The notes under the pieces: generated by a model
Told to the model about the DNA's origin: nothing
The model's database searches: none
What the model saw: only the letters and a program-made list of their open reading frames with translations
DNA from: Deltaproteobacteria bacterium
Lineage (GTDB): Bacteria; Desulfobacterota; Desulfomonilia; UBA1062
Length of the DNA stretch: 64,000 bases
Reading direction: 5' to 3'
Assembly: GCA_018436855.1 (NCBI GenBank)
Contig: JAHDKO010000013.1
Span: forward strand, 62,001-126,000
Program-made: the position numbers and the translations under genes
Part shown: positions 36,336-50,237 of the stretch, piece after piece
Numbering within the stretch: the first letter of the stretch is position 1
How the letters are laid out: each line of letters starts with the position of its first letter

Positions 36336-38009
36336 ATGAGCACAAATGTCCATCTTACAAAAGAGACATACCGGTATCAGCTGAACATACGACATCTGCT
36401 TTCCTCGGCCCGCGGTGCCGCACCGGATCAGGAGATCGTCTACCGGGACAAGGTGCGCTACACCTATCGTGAGCTCACGACCCGCATCAACCGGCTCGGC
36501 AGCGCCCTGTCGTCTCTGGGGGTGAAAACGGGCGACACGGTCAGTGTCCTGGACTACGATTCACATCGCTACCTCGAGTGCTACTTCGCCATACCCATGA
36601 TGGGCGCTGTCCTGTTCACGGTGAACTGGCGGCTCTCGCCAGAGCAGATCGAGTACACGATCAATCACTCAGAGGCAAGCGTGATCATCGCACATGAGGA
36701 TTTTATGCCGCTGCTGCAGCCGATGAGAGACAGGCTCAAGAATGTGAATAAGGTTGTCCTCATCACGGAAGACAATGTCCGGCCCGTGACCGGTGCCGGG
36801 GTCGACGGCGAGTACGAGGACCTGTTGAGCAAGGCATCCCCCCTGTATGAGTTCCCGGATGTCCCGGAAGATACAAAGGCCACCACCTTCTACACGACCG
36901 GGACGACCGGCCTGCCCAAGGGAGTGGTTTTCACGCACCGGCAGCTGGTACTTCATACCATGAGCATAGGCATCATGCTCGGCTGCCACGAGACGCCCAT
37001 GCGGTTTTCCTCGATCGATGTCTACATGCCCATTACCCCGATGTTCCATGTCCATGCCTGGGGCTTCCCCTATCTCGCCACCATGATGGGGGTGAAGCAG
37101 GTCTATCCGGGCAAGTATGAGCCCGAGATGCTGTTGAAGCTCATCCTCGGCGAGAAGGTCACCATCTCGCACTGCGTGCCCACGATCCTCCAAATGCTGG
37201 TGGAGAGCCCGGTGGCAAAGAAGATCGACCTCACGAGCTGGAAGGTCATCATCGGGGGAGCACGGCTATCCAGAGGACTTGCCAGATCGGCGCTCGATCT
37301 GGGAATCCAGGTGATGGCGGGTTACGGTATGTCGGAGACCTGCCCGGTCATCAGCGTAGCAAATCTCAAGCCTCACATGCTTTCCTGGGACAACGAGAAG
37401 AAGAGCGAAGTCCTTATCAGAACCGGTCTTCCCATACCGCTTGTTCAGGTGGAGATCGCCGACTCAGAGGGAGAATTCCTTCCCCATGACGGCGAGAGCA
37501 CCGGTGAGATCGTCATAAGGTCACCCTGGGCCACCGAAGGCTACTTCAAGGACCCCGAGCGCTCGAAGGAGCTCTGGCGGGACGGCTGGCTCCACACCGG
37601 AGACGTGGCACACATCGACCCACAGGGCTACATCCAGATCACCGACCGGCTCAAGGACGTTATCAAGACCGGCGGCGAGTGGATCTCCTCACTCGACCTG
37701 GAGAATACCATGAGCATGCACGAAGCCGTGTCAGAGGCTGCCGCTATCGGAGTCCCCGACCTCAAGTGGGGGGAACGGCCCCTGATGCTCGTGACCCTGA
37801 AACCCGAGTTCATCGGCGATGGGGTCAACGAAGAAGTCCTGCGGAGCTTCATGAAAAAATGTGCCCTGGATGGAAGAATTCCCAGATACGGTATCCCTGA
37901 TTCCTACGAGATCGTAGACTCCATACCCAAAACCAGCGTAGGCAAGATCGACAAGAAAGCGCTGCGCAAGAAGTATCAGCATGAAAATCCTGCATATGCC
38001 TCCAAATAG
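36336..38009 (+). CDS. AMP-forming acyl-CoA ligase (fatty-acid/aromatic acid type)
   Basis: ANL-superfamily enzyme of 557 aa that activates a carboxylic acid to its CoA thioester via an acyl-AMP. The P-loop [11 protein letters not shown] (about 185-196), the [10 protein letters not shown] motif and the hinge region with [14 protein letters not shown] are present; the catalytic lysine lies in [13 protein letters not shown] near the C-terminus. It resembles medium/long-chain fatty acyl-CoA synthetases of the AlkK type. AAAAGGAGG precedes ATG 36336. It follows the two-component pair by 129 bases and has its own promoter candidate. Confidence 0.9.
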   Translation: MSTNVHLTKETYRYQLNIRHLLSSARGAAPDQEIVYRDKVRYTYRELTTRINRLGSALSSLGVKTGDTVSVLDYDSHRYLECYFAIPMMGAVLFTVNWRLSPEQIEYTINHSEASVIIAHEDFMPLLQPMRDRLKNVNKVVLITEDNVRPVTGAGVDGEYEDLLSKASPLYEFPDVPEDTKATTFYTTGTTGLPKGVVFTHRQLVLHTMSIGIMLGCHETPMRFSSIDVYMPITPMFHVHAWGFPYLATMMGVKQVYPGKYEPEMLLKLILGEKVTISHCVPTILQMLVESPVAKKIDLTSWKVIIGGARLSRGLARSALDLGIQVMAGYGMSETCPVISVANLKPHMLSWDNEKKSEVLIRTGLPIPLVQVEIADSEGEFLPHDGESTGEIVIRSPWATEGYFKDPERSKELWRDGWLHTGDVAHIDPQGYIQITDRLKDVIKTGGEWISSLDLENTMSMHEAVSEAAAIGVPDLKWGERPLMLVTLKPEFIGDGVNEEVLRSFMKKCALDGRIPRYGIPDSYEIVDSIPKTSVGKIDKKALRKKYQHENPAYASK

Positions 38010-38039
38010 AATGCAGGGGTAATATCCTTACCCGTGGAA

Positions 38040-38073
38040 CGGGGGCACCCGGCCAATCGGACGCGTGCCCCCG
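38040..38073 (+). terminator. Putative terminator after the first ligase gene
   Basis: CGGGGGCAC (38040-38048) and its complement (38065-38073) form a 9-bp stem with a 16-base loop, 31 bases after the stop. No real T run follows, so termination is not certain. Confidence 0.4.
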
Positions 38074-38153
38074 CCCCTTTACGCACTGACCCTCCCCTGT
38101 ACGATTTCACTCTTTTCCATGGCGAGAACGTTTCTTCGTTTTCCATTGATCTT

Positions 38154-38170
38154 TATATTATTGTAATATA
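38154..38170. promoter_or_regulatory. 17-bp AT palindrome upstream of acyl-CoA ligase gene
   Basis: TATATTA-TTG-TAATATA is a perfect inverted repeat of operator size in an AT-rich stretch about 260 bases before the ligase start. A 17-bp palindrome of similar form, TATAAT-GTATG-ATTATA, occurs at 44876-44892 upstream of another acyl-CoA ligase gene. Confidence 0.45.
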
Positions 38171-38428
38171 ATAGGACTATATTATTTTGTTATTCAATTG
38201 GTGCTCCCGTGAACCAGGGATGTACCCGATGCCGCATCCGGACAGGGTATGGATATATCATCTGCCGGGTTACTCCGGTGGATCTGTGCATTCTGTGCAT
38301 AAGCGATGGGCATCCGGGTGTGCGAAGCTGAAGCTCTGCTTTGCTTAAGGGGACTGCCGGTTTTTTCTCGGATATGCTGCCGCCCGTTCCCGATATTGCT
38401 CTTGCTTCACAGGGGGGAGGTTTATCTC

Positions 38429-40273
38429 ATGCAGGAAAAGGGATTCAGACAAGTAATCAGGGCCCTGCCCTCACTTGCCTCCATGGAACAGACGCGGGGC
38501 CTCTTGCGTACATTCTTCAAGCAATGGGGCGGCCTGAACACGCTGCGTATCATCCTGAGCACCGGACGCAAGGCAGGGCATCTGACCGCACTGAGATCCC
38601 TGCTCTCCTTCAGGCTCGAAAACCTCGTGCCCCACCTTCTCGTCTCGCTGTGGGAGGTGTTCGGAGACCGGGAGGCCCTCATCTCGGAGGCAAGAAGGTA
38701 TACCTATGCAGACATGAGGGCCAGGATCATGCGGCTGGCAAACGGCCTGCAGTCGCTCGGGCTTAGGCCGAAAGATCGCTGCGCCGAACTGCTCTACAAC
38801 GGAAACGAGTTTTTCGAGGCTTTCTTCGCCTGTTCGCTGATCGGGTGCCCCATGCCCTTTCTCAACTGGCACATGGGGCGCGAGGACCTTATCTCTGCCA
38901 TCAATGCAACTCAGGCCAGGGCGCTGATTCTCAGCAAAGAGTTTGTCCCCGAGGTGCTTGCCATCAGAGATCTCATCCCCACGGTAAAGCACTACATCGT
39001 TACGGGAGACATCCCTCTCGAAGGAATGATACCATATGAAGCCCTGCTCCGGCAGTCGTCCGGGGACATGCCCGATGTCCATTTCATCGTAGCGCTCAAC
39101 CCCTACACCGGGGGCACCACGGGAACACCCAAGAACGTGAACTATTTCGACAGCATCGGCTATGCATTCAGCGACCTCGCCACCCCTCCGGATGTCCCGC
39201 TGGACGAGTACCTGCGGTTCATGTTTCTCCAGTTCAGCTTCATGTATTATTTCGGCGGCACCGAGATCTCGGACCCTGTCACGAAAAACATGCGCTGCCT
39301 CATCCCCGGGCCCCTCTATCATGCCGGGACAATCGCTGCCTGGGTGCCATTCATCCTGCTGGGCGGCACGGGCGTGATCATGAAAAAGTTCGACCCGCTT
39401 GAGTTCCTCCGCATCATCGAGGCCGAACGCATCAACTGGGTGTTCGTCGTGCCCGCCATGCTGGAGAAGATCTTGAGCCTGCCCGGTGACGCGAGAAACC
39501 GTTATGACCTGAGCACCATGCACACCCTCATTTGCGCGGCCGCGCCTGCAACGCCCGAGCTCAAGAAGGCCGCGAACGAATTCTTCCGCGCCTGCGGCTC
39601 AAGGAAAAACGTGTTTACCGAGTTCTACGGTTCTTCAGAGACCGCGGTGGCCACCGTGCTTCTCCCCCAGGACTACGAGGAAAATCCTGTGCGTTATGAA
39701 AGCGTGGGCAGGATGCGTTGTGCGCAGACAAGGATCTACGACAAGGATGCCGGGTGCTGGTGCGCTCCCGGGAAAGACGGCCAGGTCATGACCCGGAGTC
39801 TGACCACGCTCAACCTCGATTATGTGGGATCATCCGAGCAGGCGGGCAGGGCCTTTCAGATCATCGACGGGCTCGCATGGTTCGACGACGGTCTCACGGG
39901 CCATATGGACGAGGACGGGTTCCTCTACCTCACGGGGAGAAACAAGGAGATGATCATCACCGGCGGGGTCAACATCTTCCCCAACGAGATCGAGGCAGCC
40001 ATCAAGCGCCACGCAAGGGTGCTGGATGTGGCGGTGATCAGATACCCTGACAGGGAGCTGGGCGAGGTCCCCGCGGCGATCGTGCAGCCAAAGGATGGCC
40101 AGACCCTGAGCTCCGGCGAGATCATAGACTTCTGCAGGCAGCAGAGCCTCCAGGGTTTCAAGATCCCCCGCTATGTGGAGATCGTCGAGTCCCTCCCCCG
40201 CCACCTCGACGGTAAAATGCGAAAGAAGGACATCGAGGACAGGTACTGGGCAGGGATTGAACGCAGGGGGTAG
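38429..40273 (+). CDS. AMP-forming acyl-CoA synthetase
   Basis: ANL-family ligase of 614 aa. A 60-residue N-terminal extension (helical, with several basic residues) precedes the adenylation domain; the P-loop is YTGGTTGTPKNV, followed by EFYGSSETAV, the hinge FLYLTGRNKEMIITGGVNIFP and the C-terminal lysine motif LDGKMRKKDI. Only about 25-30 percent alike to the other two ligases by eye, so not a recent duplicate. The segment HFIVALNPYTGG and the long first part suggest a bile-acid or fatty-acid CoA ligase of the FadD/CaiC kind; the substrate is open. GGGGGGAGG lies 8 bases before ATG 38429. Confidence 0.88.
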   Translation: MQEKGFRQVIRALPSLASMEQTRGLLRTFFKQWGGLNTLRIILSTGRKAGHLTALRSLLSFRLENLVPHLLVSLWEVFGDREALISEARRYTYADMRARIMRLANGLQSLGLRPKDRCAELLYNGNEFFEAFFACSLIGCPMPFLNWHMGREDLISAINATQARALILSKEFVPEVLAIRDLIPTVKHYIVTGDIPLEGMIPYEALLRQSSGDMPDVHFIVALNPYTGGTTGTPKNVNYFDSIGYAFSDLATPPDVPLDEYLRFMFLQFSFMYYFGGTEISDPVTKNMRCLIPGPLYHAGTIAAWVPFILLGGTGVIMKKFDPLEFLRIIEAERINWVFVVPAMLEKILSLPGDARNRYDLSTMHTLICAAAPATPELKKAANEFFRACGSRKNVFTEFYGSSETAVATVLLPQDYEENPVRYESVGRMRCAQTRIYDKDAGCWCAPGKDGQVMTRSLTTLNLDYVGSSEQAGRAFQIIDGLAWFDDGLTGHMDEDGFLYLTGRNKEMIITGGVNIFPNEIEAAIKRHARVLDVAVIRYPDRELGEVPAAIVQPKDGQTLSSGEIIDFCRQQSLQGFKIPRYVEIVESLPRHLDGKMRKKDIEDRYWAGIERRG

Positions 40274-40367
40274 CGGCCTGCCGGTCTGTCATGCGGATGC
40301 CGGAACAGGCGCGGCCGGTAAGGGGGGCTGCCGTCTTCCCCTTATTCATGCCGCGCGCCGCAGCTGA

Positions 40368-41414
40368 TCATTTTTCGAATACAACCGTGAACCCGCCGTT
40401 CAGGGTGATCGTGTATTCAATGAGGCGAGGCGAGCCTGAGCCGATCTTGTGCCTGGTCACATAATCATAGACCACGCCCCCGCATTTCGACGGCGGGAAG
40501 CCGACACTGGTGATATCCCCTTTTCCACCCGTGGTCTCTACGTTCCTGAGGTAGTCGACCAGATACACCGTGCCTACGGAGAGTATGCCTGAAGAGGCAT
40601 CCCACATGTTGTAGTATGTCCAAGTGAAGTCGTCTCCCGGGCCGGCCTTGGAATCTCCGCTAATATCCGTGAAGCTCAGAATGGAGCTTCCTTTTTCCGG
40701 AACTCCGGCCGGCGGTGTATCCGGAAATTCATCGCCTGCAAAGGTGAGCGATCCTTTGTTTGTGATCGAATCCCCGTTCTGTTCGATCAGAAAAATCGTG
40801 CCGAGAACATAGTCTGTTTCGGTGATCAGATAGTGTATCAGAGAACAGGCAAGAGCGGCCTCTTTTTTCCATTCCGGTGCATCGGCCGAGCCGAGGAGAT
40901 CCATCAGACCGCTCCAGGCAACCGGCACATCACTGCCGCCATCGAGCCTGATATCCAAGTTCTGAGGGTCTCTGAACACAATGGAGATAGTCCCCAGCCT
41001 GGGCGAGAGGATCTTTATTCTGCCCGAAGAGGGATAGCCGGTTTCAACAATCTTGAGCGGATCGATGATCTGGAGGATGAAGGAGTCGGAAAGCGCATCC
41101 TCAGAGGTCACGTTCAACGAGGGATACGGGTCCAGCGTCCAGGTCCTCAAGGAGAATTCATATGCACCCCTCACCTCGTTCACGGTTTGCAGCGTTGCGG
41201 TATACTTCTTTGAGGACCTCTCGATCGTGATCTCCAGAGGATCGTCTTCAATCATACCCAGATTGAAGTTGAGCGACTCGGCATCCAGCACATTGTCGCC
41301 CACCGCAACGGGTGCATCATCGTCATCATCTCTACTGCAGGATACCAGAACGAACAGGCAGAGAATCAGGATGAAAGAAAAGCGCAAGCGGTTTGACCAG
41401 ATGATCTGCACCAT
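40368..41414 (-). CDS. Hypothetical lipoprotein
   Basis: Not recognised. The 348-aa product has a basic start, a hydrophobic signal (about residues 8-25) and the lipobox LVSC, so the mature protein is lipid-modified and starts at a Cys followed by SRDDDDDAP; an Asp right after +1 Cys at +4 need not retain it in the inner membrane. The mature part is beta-rich in feel, with DISGDSKAGPGDDFTW like an EF-hand-like acidic loop. AAGGAGG precedes ATG 41414; an upstream in-frame start at 41429 would add five residues. It is monocistronic. Confidence 0.65.
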   Translation of the reverse strand: MVQIIWSNRLRFSFILILCLFVLVSCSRDDDDDAPVAVGDNVLDAESLNFNLGMIEDDPLEITIERSSKKYTATLQTVNEVRGAYEFSLRTWTLDPYPSLNVTSEDALSDSFILQIIDPLKIVETGYPSSGRIKILSPRLGTISIVFRDPQNLDIRLDGGSDVPVAWSGLMDLLGSADAPEWKKEAALACSLIHYLITETDYVLGTIFLIEQNGDSITNKGSLTFAGDEFPDTPPAGVPEKGSSILSFTDISGDSKAGPGDDFTWTYYNMWDASSGILSVGTVYLVDYLRNVETTGGKGDITSVGFPPSKCGGVVYDYVTRHKIGSGSPRLIEYTITLNGGFTVVFEK

Positions 41415-41609
41415 ACAACCTCCTTCCATGGGCCCATAGGCCCTTAAACGGGATCAACCCCGGCCCGGGGATCAGATGCCTTCCGGTAAATCCCCCTTCA
41501 ATATTCAGAGGAATACTATTAAAAGATTGATCGATCAAGTCAATATTCTTCGTGTCTTATTCTCCAGGATACCAACCGGCAAGGAGTCTCTGTGAGGATA
41601 GGATCTGTT

Positions 41610-42530
41610 TCATGGGGCGTTCTCCATCGATGCCGTTTTGATGCAATAAACCTCGATCCCCGTAATACAGACACTCAGCCAGAACAGGCCTCCGGCGAAA
41701 CCAGCCGCCACATCGCTGATGTAGTGGACCCCCAGATAAATCCTGCTGAATCCGATCATCGTGATGACCAGAGCTGCGATACAAACAATGAAAACCCGCA
41801 TCATCATTGATTGCACGGCCCTGATGATAAAATAGGCCAGCATGCCGTAGAAAATGACCGCCATCATGGCGTGCCCGCTCGGGTAGCTGAACCCTGCGAC
41901 CTCGAGGTGAGTGTATTCCGTGAAAGGCCTTTCGCGCTGGATCGTCATCTTCAGAATGACCACCAGGAGATAGCCGCCCGCATTGGCGATGAGAAACCCT
42001 GCAGCCAGAACATACCTCCTCATTGCCAGAAACAAGCCGATCACGGCCACAGTACCAAGGGGGAGCACGTTCCTGCCGCCGAATTGTGTCACAACCACCA
42101 TCGCACGGTCTGCCAGTGGAGAGCGTATGGAGCTGATGTGCCCGGTTATCCAGTGATCGACCTTCACCAGCGTGTCATATTCCAGCACCTCCTCGGTGAT
42201 GCTCCCGAATATCCAGATGAAGAGGACACTCGCAAGAAGCCCCGCCGTCAGATGGAGCCCCAGGTACACATCGGGGGAGAATCTTCTTTCGATAAATCCG
42301 GACATTCCGGGGTGCCGCCGCCGGAAGTGCTCCACTGCAGGGGAGGATCTTATACCCTCAATCCAGGCATAAACAATCTCCACCAGTTGTTTCACCTTTG
42401 CGGGAAGAAACCGCCCTTCCCCTGTTCCATCCGCCAGAAGCATGAAACATATTACAGCGGTATACACGTGGTCCTGTGGTGGACACGCAGTGAAAAAAGC
42501 CGAGGTCACCGATTCCATCTGATCGAACAT
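41610..42530 (-). CDS. PAP2-family membrane phosphatase
   Basis: Polytopic phosphatase of about 306 aa. The three active-site motifs are present: KMTIQRERP, PSGHAMM and SRIYLGVHYISD. Five or six membrane segments follow a soluble N-terminal region of about 90 residues. Family members dephosphorylate undecaprenyl pyrophosphate (BacA-independent recycling), phosphatidylglycerol phosphate or lipid A; which applies here is open. ATG 42530 has GGGAGG at 8 bases; ATG 42557 would add nine residues. Confidence 0.88.
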   Translation of the reverse strand: MFDQMESVTSAFFTACPPQDHVYTAVICFMLLADGTGEGRFLPAKVKQLVEIVYAWIEGIRSSPAVEHFRRRHPGMSGFIERRFSPDVYLGLHLTAGLLASVLFIWIFGSITEEVLEYDTLVKVDHWITGHISSIRSPLADRAMVVVTQFGGRNVLPLGTVAVIGLFLAMRRYVLAAGFLIANAGGYLLVVILKMTIQRERPFTEYTHLEVAGFSYPSGHAMMAVIFYGMLAYFIIRAVQSMMMRVFIVCIAALVITMIGFSRIYLGVHYISDVAAGFAGGLFWLSVCITGIEVYCIKTASMENAP

Positions 42531-42871
42531 GAGCCGGCCTCCCGAAACAAGCCCCATCCCTGATTCTTAGATTGAAATGCAGATTCTCGATAATGAAGAC
42601 CTCTTGCCCCGAAAATTGAATGGCTTTCTAGTATACCAATACACATGCATGGGTTCGTATCAATCGCAGCTATCGGCTTTTACAATCACACTGAGATCTG
42701 GGAAAAATGGAGATATATTTCCCTCAGGATAGCAGGAAAAGGCTGATTGGCCTCTCCCGGGCATATCGAAGGAATCATTCCAACCCTCCTCAAGCCGATC
42801 CCCGCCCGAGACCTTCCTGTAAGCGCTCAAAGAGGCGGATCAAAATAAAACAAGGCGTGCAGCAGCGATGG
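42531..42871. other. Intergenic region, nothing recognised
   Basis: The 341 bases between the start of the PAP2 gene and the stop of the minus-strand ligase hold only short open frames without ribosome sites. An apparent plus-strand frame here continues through the ligase gene and is a shadow. Confidence 0.5.
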
Positions 42872-44536
42872 TCAGGCTACCTTCATTTTTTTCCTGATAT
42901 CTTCCCGAAGCACGTTCTTGAGGATCTTGCCCACCGGGTTCCTCGGGATGGCTTCGATGACCTCAAGCCGCTCGGGAAACTTGTAGACCGCCACCCCCAG
43001 CCCCTTCATGAACGAGGTGACCTCATCGAGGCTCAGCGGCTGACCGTCCCGCGGAACTGCGTACACACACACCTTCTCCCCCAGAACGGCGTCCTCCATG
43101 GCGACCACAGCCACATCCTGGATCTTGGGGTGGCCGAGCAGCATGTTTTCCACCTCCTGGGCGCTGATATTGAAACCGCCCCTGATAATGATGTCCTTGG
43201 TGCGGTCGAAGAAACCGATGCAGTCTCCGTCTTTGATCTGGAACAGATCGCCGGTGTGGAAGAACCCGTCTGTGTCAAAGGCCTTCTCGTTCAGCTCCGG
43301 GCTTCTGAAATAGCCGGGGATGACGTTCGGCCCCCGGTACAGGAGCTCGCCCACGTCTCCTTTACCGGTGAGCTCTCTTCCGGTGGCGGGGTCGGCCACC
43401 TTGAGTTCGAGAAAGGCCATAGCGCCTTTCGACCACTTCGACCCCGGCTTGCCGAAATGCGGGAAATGGTCGACGCGCATCTCCACTTCGGGCATGTTGC
43501 TCGGCCCCGAGAGATTCGCCGGGCCCTCGTTCATACCCCAGATATTACCGAACTCGATCCCCCAGCGCCGCTTCAGCTCCTGAACAGACCATAACGACGG
43601 GGGTGCGGCGCCGATCGTGATGGCATTGACCTTACTCAAGTCGAACTGGTCCACGAGCGGATGCTTGAGAAGGCCGTTTACCACGGCCGGCACAAGCAGG
43701 GTGTAATGGATCTCCTCGGAGATGAGCTGCATGATGAAGGTGGGGCCGTCGAACGGGTGGTGCAGCACGAACTTACCGCCGTACCTGAGCCACTCCACGA
43801 ACACGGTCCCGATGGAAGCCATGTTTACCAGGGGTCCTGCCGTGATCAGGTTGTCCCCTTTCCGGATGGGCGCGGTGTCATAGCAGAGCGAGACCTGATA
43901 GAGCCAGTTGTTGTGGCTTAAAGGACAGCCTTTCGGTTCCGCCTCGGTTCCTGACGACCAGCAGAGCGTGAAGATATCGTTGGGGTCGGCGTGTATGGAC
44001 TCCAGCCTTCCGGTGATATCGCCCTGCGACATCTCCCGGACCTCGTCCAGAGTGATGATCTGCCGGAGCGTCGGCGAGCCCGACAGGAGTTCTCCGCCCA
44101 TTTCCGCGTGAGGGAACTTATTGAACTCTTTGACAGTGATATAGGCCTTTGCCCCGGTTTTCCTCAGGATGTATTCAAGTTCCTTTTTGCGCCACTGCAT
44201 GGGAACCGGGGATATCAGACCGCCCGCCCTGGTGATGGCGAGGTAAAGCATGGCCAGTTCCCAGCAGTTCGGAAGCTGCACCACGACAATGTCGTCCTTT
44301 TTGATGCCCCGGCCGACCAGCCCTTCGGCCGTGGCATCGACAGCCTTCTCCAGTTGCCGGAAGGTAAGACGCTCCGGCTTCAGACCCAGCAGGGCCTCCT
44401 TGTTGAGCGGGTCTATAAGGCATTCCATATCAGGGCTTGCAGCCGCATTCTCCTTGAAGTAATCGATAAAGGTCTTATGCCCCCATGCCCCCTTTTCAGT
44501 CCAGTACTTGATCGCCTCCTGTGATGCCAGAATCAT
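42872..44536 (-). CDS. AMP-forming acid:CoA ligase (aromatic/cyclohexane carboxylate type)
   Basis: ANL ligase of 554 aa. The P-loop here is CWSSGTEAEPKGCPL, a SSGTE type as in 2,3-dihydroxybenzoate, cyclohexane carboxylate and similar acid:CoA ligases, followed by the hinge DRTKDIIIRGGFNI and the C-terminal lysine in NPVGKILKNVLREDI. This agrees best with an alicyclic or aromatic acid substrate such as cyclohex-1-ene-carboxylate, which fits a degrading anaerobe, but this is inference. ATG 44536 follows GAAGGGGG; an in-frame GTG at 44545 is possible. A -10 element lies 350 bases upstream at 44887-44892. Confidence 0.85.
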   Translation of the reverse strand: MILASQEAIKYWTEKGAWGHKTFIDYFKENAAASPDMECLIDPLNKEALLGLKPERLTFRQLEKAVDATAEGLVGRGIKKDDIVVVQLPNCWELAMLYLAITRAGGLISPVPMQWRKKELEYILRKTGAKAYITVKEFNKFPHAEMGGELLSGSPTLRQIITLDEVREMSQGDITGRLESIHADPNDIFTLCWSSGTEAEPKGCPLSHNNWLYQVSLCYDTAPIRKGDNLITAGPLVNMASIGTVFVEWLRYGGKFVLHHPFDGPTFIMQLISEEIHYTLLVPAVVNGLLKHPLVDQFDLSKVNAITIGAAPPSLWSVQELKRRWGIEFGNIWGMNEGPANLSGPSNMPEVEMRVDHFPHFGKPGSKWSKGAMAFLELKVADPATGRELTGKGDVGELLYRGPNVIPGYFRSPELNEKAFDTDGFFHTGDLFQIKDGDCIGFFDRTKDIIIRGGFNISAQEVENMLLGHPKIQDVAVVAMEDAVLGEKVCVYAVPRDGQPLSLDEVTSFMKGLGVAVYKFPERLEVIEAIPRNPVGKILKNVLREDIRKKMKVA

Positions 44537-45051
44537 GCTATACACCCCCTTCGAGAAAACTCGATCTTAAAAAACCGCCCTGTTTCACCCTGCACCACCT
44601 CGACACCTCTGCGCAAAACGATTCCTTTATTGCGAGGGGCTTCGGCGCTGCGGCCACGGCATACCGGGATGACGGATAAAGGGCTGGCTCACCGGATGAA
44701 ATGCTTCCTAAAAGGGGGATACCCATGAACATAGCGCCTCGGTCCGCGCACCATATGAGCATGCTTGCCTGCCGCTCCCCTATTCCTCCGCAACAGCGCC
44801 CCCGGAAAAAGACCGTCCGTTGCGGGTGAAAGAGAATACCGGAGCAGATTCCTCCCCAAATTGTTCCACGAAAGATATAATGTATGATTATAATACAAGC
44901 TGTTTGTAAGCGACAAGCGCACGATAACATTCTCTGAATATTTAATCTAGTAAAATTTTATTGTATTACGATTACACCTTGCAGTGCTTCTCCCCCACAA
45001 TCTTTAACCGAGCAATCACCCGCGCAGACAGCAAGGTTTAGGGATACAGTA
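44537..45051. other. AT-rich intergenic region with promoter-like signal
   Basis: No gene. On the minus strand TTGTCG and TATAAT (44887-44892 on the plus strand as ATTATA) are 18 bases apart, about 350 bases before the ligase start. That would give a long leader. The sequence near 44870-44980 is much more AT-rich than average. A 17-bp palindrome overlaps the -10 element. Confidence 0.4.
44876..44892 (-). promoter_or_regulatory. 17-bp palindrome overlapping a -10 element
   Basis: TATAAT-GTATG-ATTATA is a perfect inverted repeat. Its right arm is the minus-strand TATAAT of the putative promoter of the acid:CoA ligase, so a bound repressor would block RNA polymerase. Confidence 0.4.
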
Positions 45052-45210
45052 TCCTTTCGGGGACGGGTTCATATTTCTCTCTTCCCCGGAAGATTGAAAT
45101 GGCCGATCCAGCTGGAATCTTCGCCTGCTAACGAAGGTGGAGATAACTCATGATGACGGGACCTTCTAAGAAAGAATGGCGTGAGAAATGTGAACCCGTC
45201 CCCGAAAGGA
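45052..45210. mobile_element. Miniature inverted-repeat element (MITE/BIME-like), 159 bp
   Basis: Two 28-base ends, 45052-45079 and 45183-45210, are inverted copies with one mismatch; each holds the core GAGAAATGTGAACCC. The 103 bases between have a shorter inverted repeat (GAAGATT/AATCTTC) and code for nothing. It lies 18 bases from the tRNA-Arg gene. A third solitary core copy is at 34255-34275. No transposase is in the window; a REP-associated or IS200-like transposase elsewhere is probable. Confidence 0.65.
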
Positions 45211-45228
45211 ATTCCTTGTGGAACGGCG

Positions 45229-45302
45229 TGCGCCCAGCAGGATTCGAACCTGCGACCTTTGGATTCGTAGTCCAACGCTCTATCCAACTGAGCTATGGGC
45301 GC
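45229..45302 (-). tRNA. tRNA-Arg (anticodon ACG)
   Basis: On the minus strand a 74-nt cloverleaf begins GCGCCCATAGCTCAG and ends GGTTCGAATCCTGC then TGGGCGCA. The 7-bp acceptor stem is perfect, the D-arm has AGCTCAGTTGGATAGAGC, and the anticodon stem-loop TTGGACTACGAATCCAA gives ACG, read as ICG after deamination. CCA is not encoded. It lies between the repeat element and the end of the ATP synthase operon. Confidence 0.97.
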
Positions 45303-45362
45303 ATGGAAATGATTGTGTGGTTATAGAGTGATTTGGTTTCCGAGTCAATATCGCAGAGCAAG

Positions 45363-45395
45363 AAAAAGGGGGACTCATTACTCGTCCCCCTTTTT
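45363..45395. terminator. Terminator of the ATP synthase operon (bidirectional)
   Basis: A 12-bp stem with AAAAAGGGGGAC at 45363-45374 and its complement ending in TTTTTT at 45384-45395 has a 9-base loop. It lies 34 bases after the atpC stop on the minus strand, and its A/T runs allow termination both ways. Confidence 0.88.
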
Positions 45396-45428
45396 TATTA
45401 TCTCTAAAGAGTGAACCTTTTTCCTGCT

Positions 45429-45854
45429 TTAAGACTTGCCCCGCCAGTTTTCCACGACCTTGAGCTTGAGCTCGGCCTCCCTGGCCTTGCCGTCCCATCT
45501 GGGAAAATCGGGGTCTTCCTTGTTCAGGCCCCTGAGCTTGTCCTGGGCCTGATCAAGGTCGGCCTTGATCATCTTCTCGTCGATGTCGTCGGCGAGTACG
45601 GCCGACTCGGCGAGGATGATCACCCGGTCCGAGGTCACTTCGGCAAATCCGCCGCCCACCGCCAGAAAGATGTCCCTGTCCTCTGCCTTGGCAACGACCT
45701 GGCCGGATTTGAGCGTCGTGAGGAAGGGCGTGTGCCCGATCAGCACCCCGAACTCGCCTGCGCTCCCCGGGGCGATGACCTCTGTCACCTTTCGGCTGAG
45801 CACCGACTTCTCCGGTGTGACGACATCGAGCTGCATGTACAGTTCGTCAGACAT
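45429..45854 (-). CDS. atpC: ATP synthase F1 epsilon subunit
   Basis: Central-stalk subunit of F1 that couples gamma to the c ring and inhibits hydrolysis. The 141-aa product has the N-terminal beta sandwich (LQLDVVTPEKSVLSRKV, PGSAGEFGVLIGHTPFL) and a C-terminal two-helix domain. It is the last gene of the operon, 14 bases after atpD, and is followed by the terminator at 45363. Confidence 0.96.
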   Translation of the reverse strand: MSDELYMQLDVVTPEKSVLSRKVTEVIAPGSAGEFGVLIGHTPFLTTLKSGQVVAKAEDRDIFLAVGGGFAEVTSDRVIILAESAVLADDIDEKMIKADLDQAQDKLRGLNKEDPDFPRWDGKAREAELKLKVVENWRGKS

Positions 45855-45868
45855 GATTATCGACTCCC

Positions 45869-48165
<2,297 letters not shown>

Positions 48166-48174
48166 GCCAGCACC

Positions 48175-50233
<2,059 letters not shown>

Positions 50234-50237
<4 letters not shown>

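Larger units (their letters stand above)
38010..38428. other. Intergenic region with AT-rich palindrome
   Basis: A GC-rich inverted repeat at 38040-38073 follows the first ligase gene. Between 38140 and 38200 the sequence turns strongly AT-rich against its surroundings and contains the palindrome at 38154-38170. The frame of the second ligase is open from 38306, but codons before ATG 38429 do not look coding. Confidence 0.5.

Noticed and set aside
45229-45302. Integrated element at tRNA-Arg
   Set aside because: No integrase and no repeat of the tRNA 3' end; only the small inverted-repeat element is nearby.
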